Shown: one piece after another, positions 56,860-58,942 of the stretch
Layout of the letters: every line of letters starts with the position of its first letter
How positions within the stretch are numbered: the first letter of the stretch is position 1
NCBI GenBank assembly: GCA_944383765.1
Contig: CALWQT010000016.1
Span: 1-58,942 of the forward strand
Length of the DNA stretch: 58,942 nucleotides
Direction of reading: 5' to 3'
Origin: an uncultured Lachnospiraceae bacterium
GTDB taxonomy: Bacteria > Bacillota > Clostridia > Lachnospirales > Lachnospiraceae
Position numbers and translations under genes: made by a program
Notes under the pieces: generated by a model
Databases searched by the model: none
What the model was told of the DNA's origin: nothing
The model's input: the letters and a program-made list of their open reading frames with translations, nothing else

Positions 56860-57904
56860 AGTCTTTGACTTTCGGTATGACATATTGGATAACCAGGAAA
56901 GAGTATTGGATCAAGTAGAGGCTACAGGATCGATATCTTTTGACAGCACCGGAGAAATCATGGGAACGGCTTCCTTTCGCATAAAAGAAGGGAAGTTAAA
57001 AGAATATGCCAAATTTTATGCGGACATGAGGATACGTCCTGTTATGATTCGGATTGATAATCATAAAAATAAGCAGGAATATCCACTTGGGGTATATATC
57101 ATGATGTCTCCGGTCAAATCAGGAGAAGATAATACGGTAATATGGAATGTAGATTGCTATGACAAGTCTATTATCTTGAAAGAAGACAAGCTGCAGGACA
57201 GGCTCTATTTACCGTCTGGATCCAATTATGTTACGGAGGTGAAAAAATTATTACTGTCTGCTGGGATGGATAAGTACTCGATCGAGAATTCAGAAGCACT
57301 ATTGTCAGCAGATGTTGAATTTGAAATCGGAAGAAGCAAACTGGAGGTAATCAATGAATTACTTTATGCCATCAATTATTATCCGGTTCATTTTAATGAA
57401 AATGGTTTTGCTGTTTCCAGCCGCTACATTGAACCCATGCAGCGAGAAACAGAGATAGAGTATATCACGGATCATAAAAGTATAATCCTGGAAGGCGTGC
57501 AGCAGTCAAATGATTTGTATAATATTCCAAACATTATTATCCGATATGTGGATAATCCGGACAGCGATCCATTGCGAAGTATCTACATAAATGATAATCC
57601 GGATTCCATTATTAGCACAGTACGCAGGGGAAGAAATATTGTAGATGTGGATACGGTTGATGATATAGCAGATCAAGACACCCTTGATGCGTACACAAAA
57701 CGAATCGCCATTGAAAAAAGCCAGGCATGCGATTCTGTAAACCTAAGGACTGGAATTACTGTGAGACATGGCTTCAGAAATTGCATATTTGTAAGAGATG
57801 ATGAGTTGGATATTGCGACAAAATATATAGAATATGCCTGGTCAATGGATTTGGCCGTAGGAGGAATCATGACACATCAGCTAAAGAGGGTGGTACAGCT
57901 ATGA
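56846..57904 (+). CDS. Baseplate hub-like / tail-associated protein
   Basis: This is a 352-residue protein from ATG 56846 with GGTGGTGA upstream. The start MSMDRVFDFRYDILDNQERV with FDSTGEIMGTASFRIKEGKL and YPLGVYIMMSPVKSGEDNTV resembles the hub proteins (gp27/XkdQ type) of siphophages and PBSX-like tails. No lysozyme or peptidase motif is seen in it. It is coupled to the next gene (ATGA). Confidence 0.7.
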   Translation: MSMDRVFDFRYDILDNQERVLDQVEATGSISFDSTGEIMGTASFRIKEGKLKEYAKFYADMRIRPVMIRIDNHKNKQEYPLGVYIMMSPVKSGEDNTVIWNVDCYDKSIILKEDKLQDRLYLPSGSNYVTEVKKLLLSAGMDKYSIENSEALLSADVEFEIGRSKLEVINELLYAINYYPVHFNENGFAVSSRYIEPMQRETEIEYITDHKSIILEGVQQSNDLYNIPNIIIRYVDNPDSDPLRSIYINDNPDSIISTVRRGRNIVDVDTVDDIADQDTLDAYTKRIAIEKSQACDSVNLRTGITVRHGFRNCIFVRDDELDIATKYIEYAWSMDLAVGGIMTHQLKRVVQL

Positions 57905-58149
57905 TTTATCAAACAGCAGAACAAAAAGCAGAAGATATGTTTCAGTTTTTTTCTAAATCTGATTCAACATTCCGGATGGCTGTGGTGACAGAAATTGTTT
58001 CAGAACGTCCGAAGATACGTTTTTTTGGAGAGACTAAGCCTGCGGAAAAATTATATAAATTTTTAAGCGGCTATCAAGCACAAGAGGATGATGTGGTGAT
58101 CCTTGCCAGAATTGGCAACACTTATGTAATTCTCGGAAAGGTAGAGTGA
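57901..58149 (+). CDS. Small baseplate protein, OB-like
   Basis: This is an 82-residue protein. MAVVTEIVSERPKIRFFGET, then YQAQEDDVVILARIGNTYVI and LGKVE give a compact beta barrel of the kind found after the hub protein. It is probably a small baseplate part. The start overlaps the hub stop by 4 bp. Confidence 0.65.
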   Translation: MIYQTAEQKAEDMFQFFSKSDSTFRMAVVTEIVSERPKIRFFGETKPAEKLYKFLSGYQAQEDDVVILARIGNTYVILGKVE

Positions 58150-58150
58150 C

Positions 58151-58942
58151 GTGAATACATATTATGTAGAATTAAATTTTTCAGGGAATGTAAATCTGGA
58201 GACTGGAATTGCAGTTTCTCAAGGCGATTACGGAAATTCTCAATTTTCCATTGCTACAAAAAAGGATGGGAGTTTTATAGCAGATGCGATATCTGCAGAA
58301 ATCATATTTAATTTGACAAACGGATATATCGTCACGGGAGACTTGGAAGGAAGCGGAGGACTTTATACTTATACGTTCAAAGGAAATGAGTTGCAATCTC
58401 CTGGAAAAACCACCTGCATGGTTACGCTTCACTTCAAAGATGGAAGAACTTCCAGTGAAGCATTTGTATTTGATGTTCGGTATAACCCTTTGTATGACCG
58501 GAAAATTGACGCTGGACCATACCTCACAGAATTGGAGAAAATAAAAAACCAAGCTCAGGGATATGTGGATTATTTGGAAGTGCTGATTGAGCAATTAAAA
58601 CAGAGCGTGGGCGAAACTGCTTTAACAAAAGCTGATCTTCAGAATGATTTGCTGCAGTCAACCCCAGGCTTAAAAGCGTTAGATGCAGCTCTGGGGTCAA
58701 TTCTGCTGACCAAGACAGATGCTGCGGAAAAATTTGCTTCAAAAGAAGATGTAAAAGGTTTTTTGACCTCTGATATCATCGATAATAACCTGTTGGGAAC
58801 CGATCCAACTCATGTGTTGGCGTCTCCGCAAGGTAAGGCATTGGCGGACCAGATTACTCAGTTAAATAGTAATTTGAAAGCGAATACAACCATAGTAAGT
58901 GCGGAAAGTATACCGAATTACAAAACAGGATCTCTTAAATAC
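58151..58942 (+). CDS. BppU-like baseplate upper protein, C-terminus beyond window
   Basis: The frame opens at a GTG (58151) one base past the previous stop and stays open to the last base (264 codons visible). The N-terminus YYVELNFSGNVNLETGIAVS, GDYGNSQFSIATKKDGSFI, then ITLTNGY-like (IFNLTNGYIVTGDLEGSGG) is the BppU (DUF2479) domain. A helical neck (about 125-165: EKIKNQAQGYVDYLEVLIEQ) and a repeating linker follow. It should hold the receptor-binding protein, which lies further right. Confidence 0.8.
   Translation, partial: MNTYYVELNFSGNVNLETGIAVSQGDYGNSQFSIATKKDGSFIADAISAEIIFNLTNGYIVTGDLEGSGGLYTYTFKGNELQSPGKTTCMVTLHFKDGRTSSEAFVFDVRYNPLYDRKIDAGPYLTELEKIKNQAQGYVDYLEVLIEQLKQSVGETALTKADLQNDLLQSTPGLKALDAALGSILLTKTDAAEKFASKEDVKGFLTSDIIDNNLLGTDPTHVLASPQGKALADQITQLNSNLKANTTIVSAESIPNYKTGSLKY

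Noticed and set aside
1..58942. CRISPR array or cas genes
   Set aside because: No set of regularly spaced 25-40 bp repeats and no Cas-like protein was seen on either strand.

Overview
The window looks like a chromosome segment from a low-to-mid GC anaerobic Firmicute, most likely a gut Lachnospiraceae relative. This rests on strong AGGAGG-type ribosome binding sites, frequent GTG and TTG starts, CW/choline-binding-type surface repeats, the pheA-ppx-ppk1 core block and Clostridia-type phage genes. Genus and species cannot be set from the sequence alone.

Positions 1 to about 4340 look like the right end of an integrative element. It holds three small leftward genes behind an XRE-type regulator, an unrecognised 281-residue protein, and a small secreted wall-binding-repeat protein. 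It ends in structured non-coding DNA, three GAAGACA repeats at exact 11-bp spacing, and the 3' end of a tRNA gene at 4320-4340, which I read as an attachment site. Next come an XRE repressor and, divergent from it, a 1855-residue surface protein. Its probable promoter lies inside an inverted-repeat operator. Core genes follow: a zinc-ribbon/AP2 protein, a CmpB-like membrane protein, plsC, pheA, a Ppx/GppA family gene and ppk1. A two-component pair, a large membrane protein and an ABC transporter follow, and then nfo and feoB.

feoB is cut off at its 5' end at about 26400 by a prophage whose large serine recombinase abuts the junction. The prophage fills the rest of the window. The lysogeny part (26.4-31.8 kb) has the integrase, a small-RNA candidate, a PemK/MazF-like protein, hicBA, a repeat membrane protein, and CI/Cro-like regulators with a clear operator array. 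Many small genes follow, then a more GC-rich block (34.3-40 kb). That block has a probable HUH rolling-circle Rep preceded by a hairpin and repeats that could be its origin, an RNase H-like protein, a DUF7666-like protein and a PcfJ-like protein. HNH proteins, SSB and an ArpU/sigma-like late regulator follow. A late control region holds three TAGCAA repeats at 10-bp spacing, a -10 box, a terminator, a palindrome with a consensus DnaA box, and a tRNA-like sequence.

The late genes are in the standard HK97/siphovirus order: Dam methylase, HNH, TerS, TerL, portal, ClpP-like protease, capsid, connectors, major tail protein, gpG/gpGT, tape measure, baseplate, and a BppU-like protein that runs off the end. 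The tail chaperone pair carries the lambda-type slippery sequence GGGAAAG. The capsid gene ends in an AAAAAAC slippery site leading to a possible 34-residue extension. The most unusual features are the HUH-Rep replication block, the possible capsid frameshift, the phased late-activator repeats, and feoB being split by the prophage.
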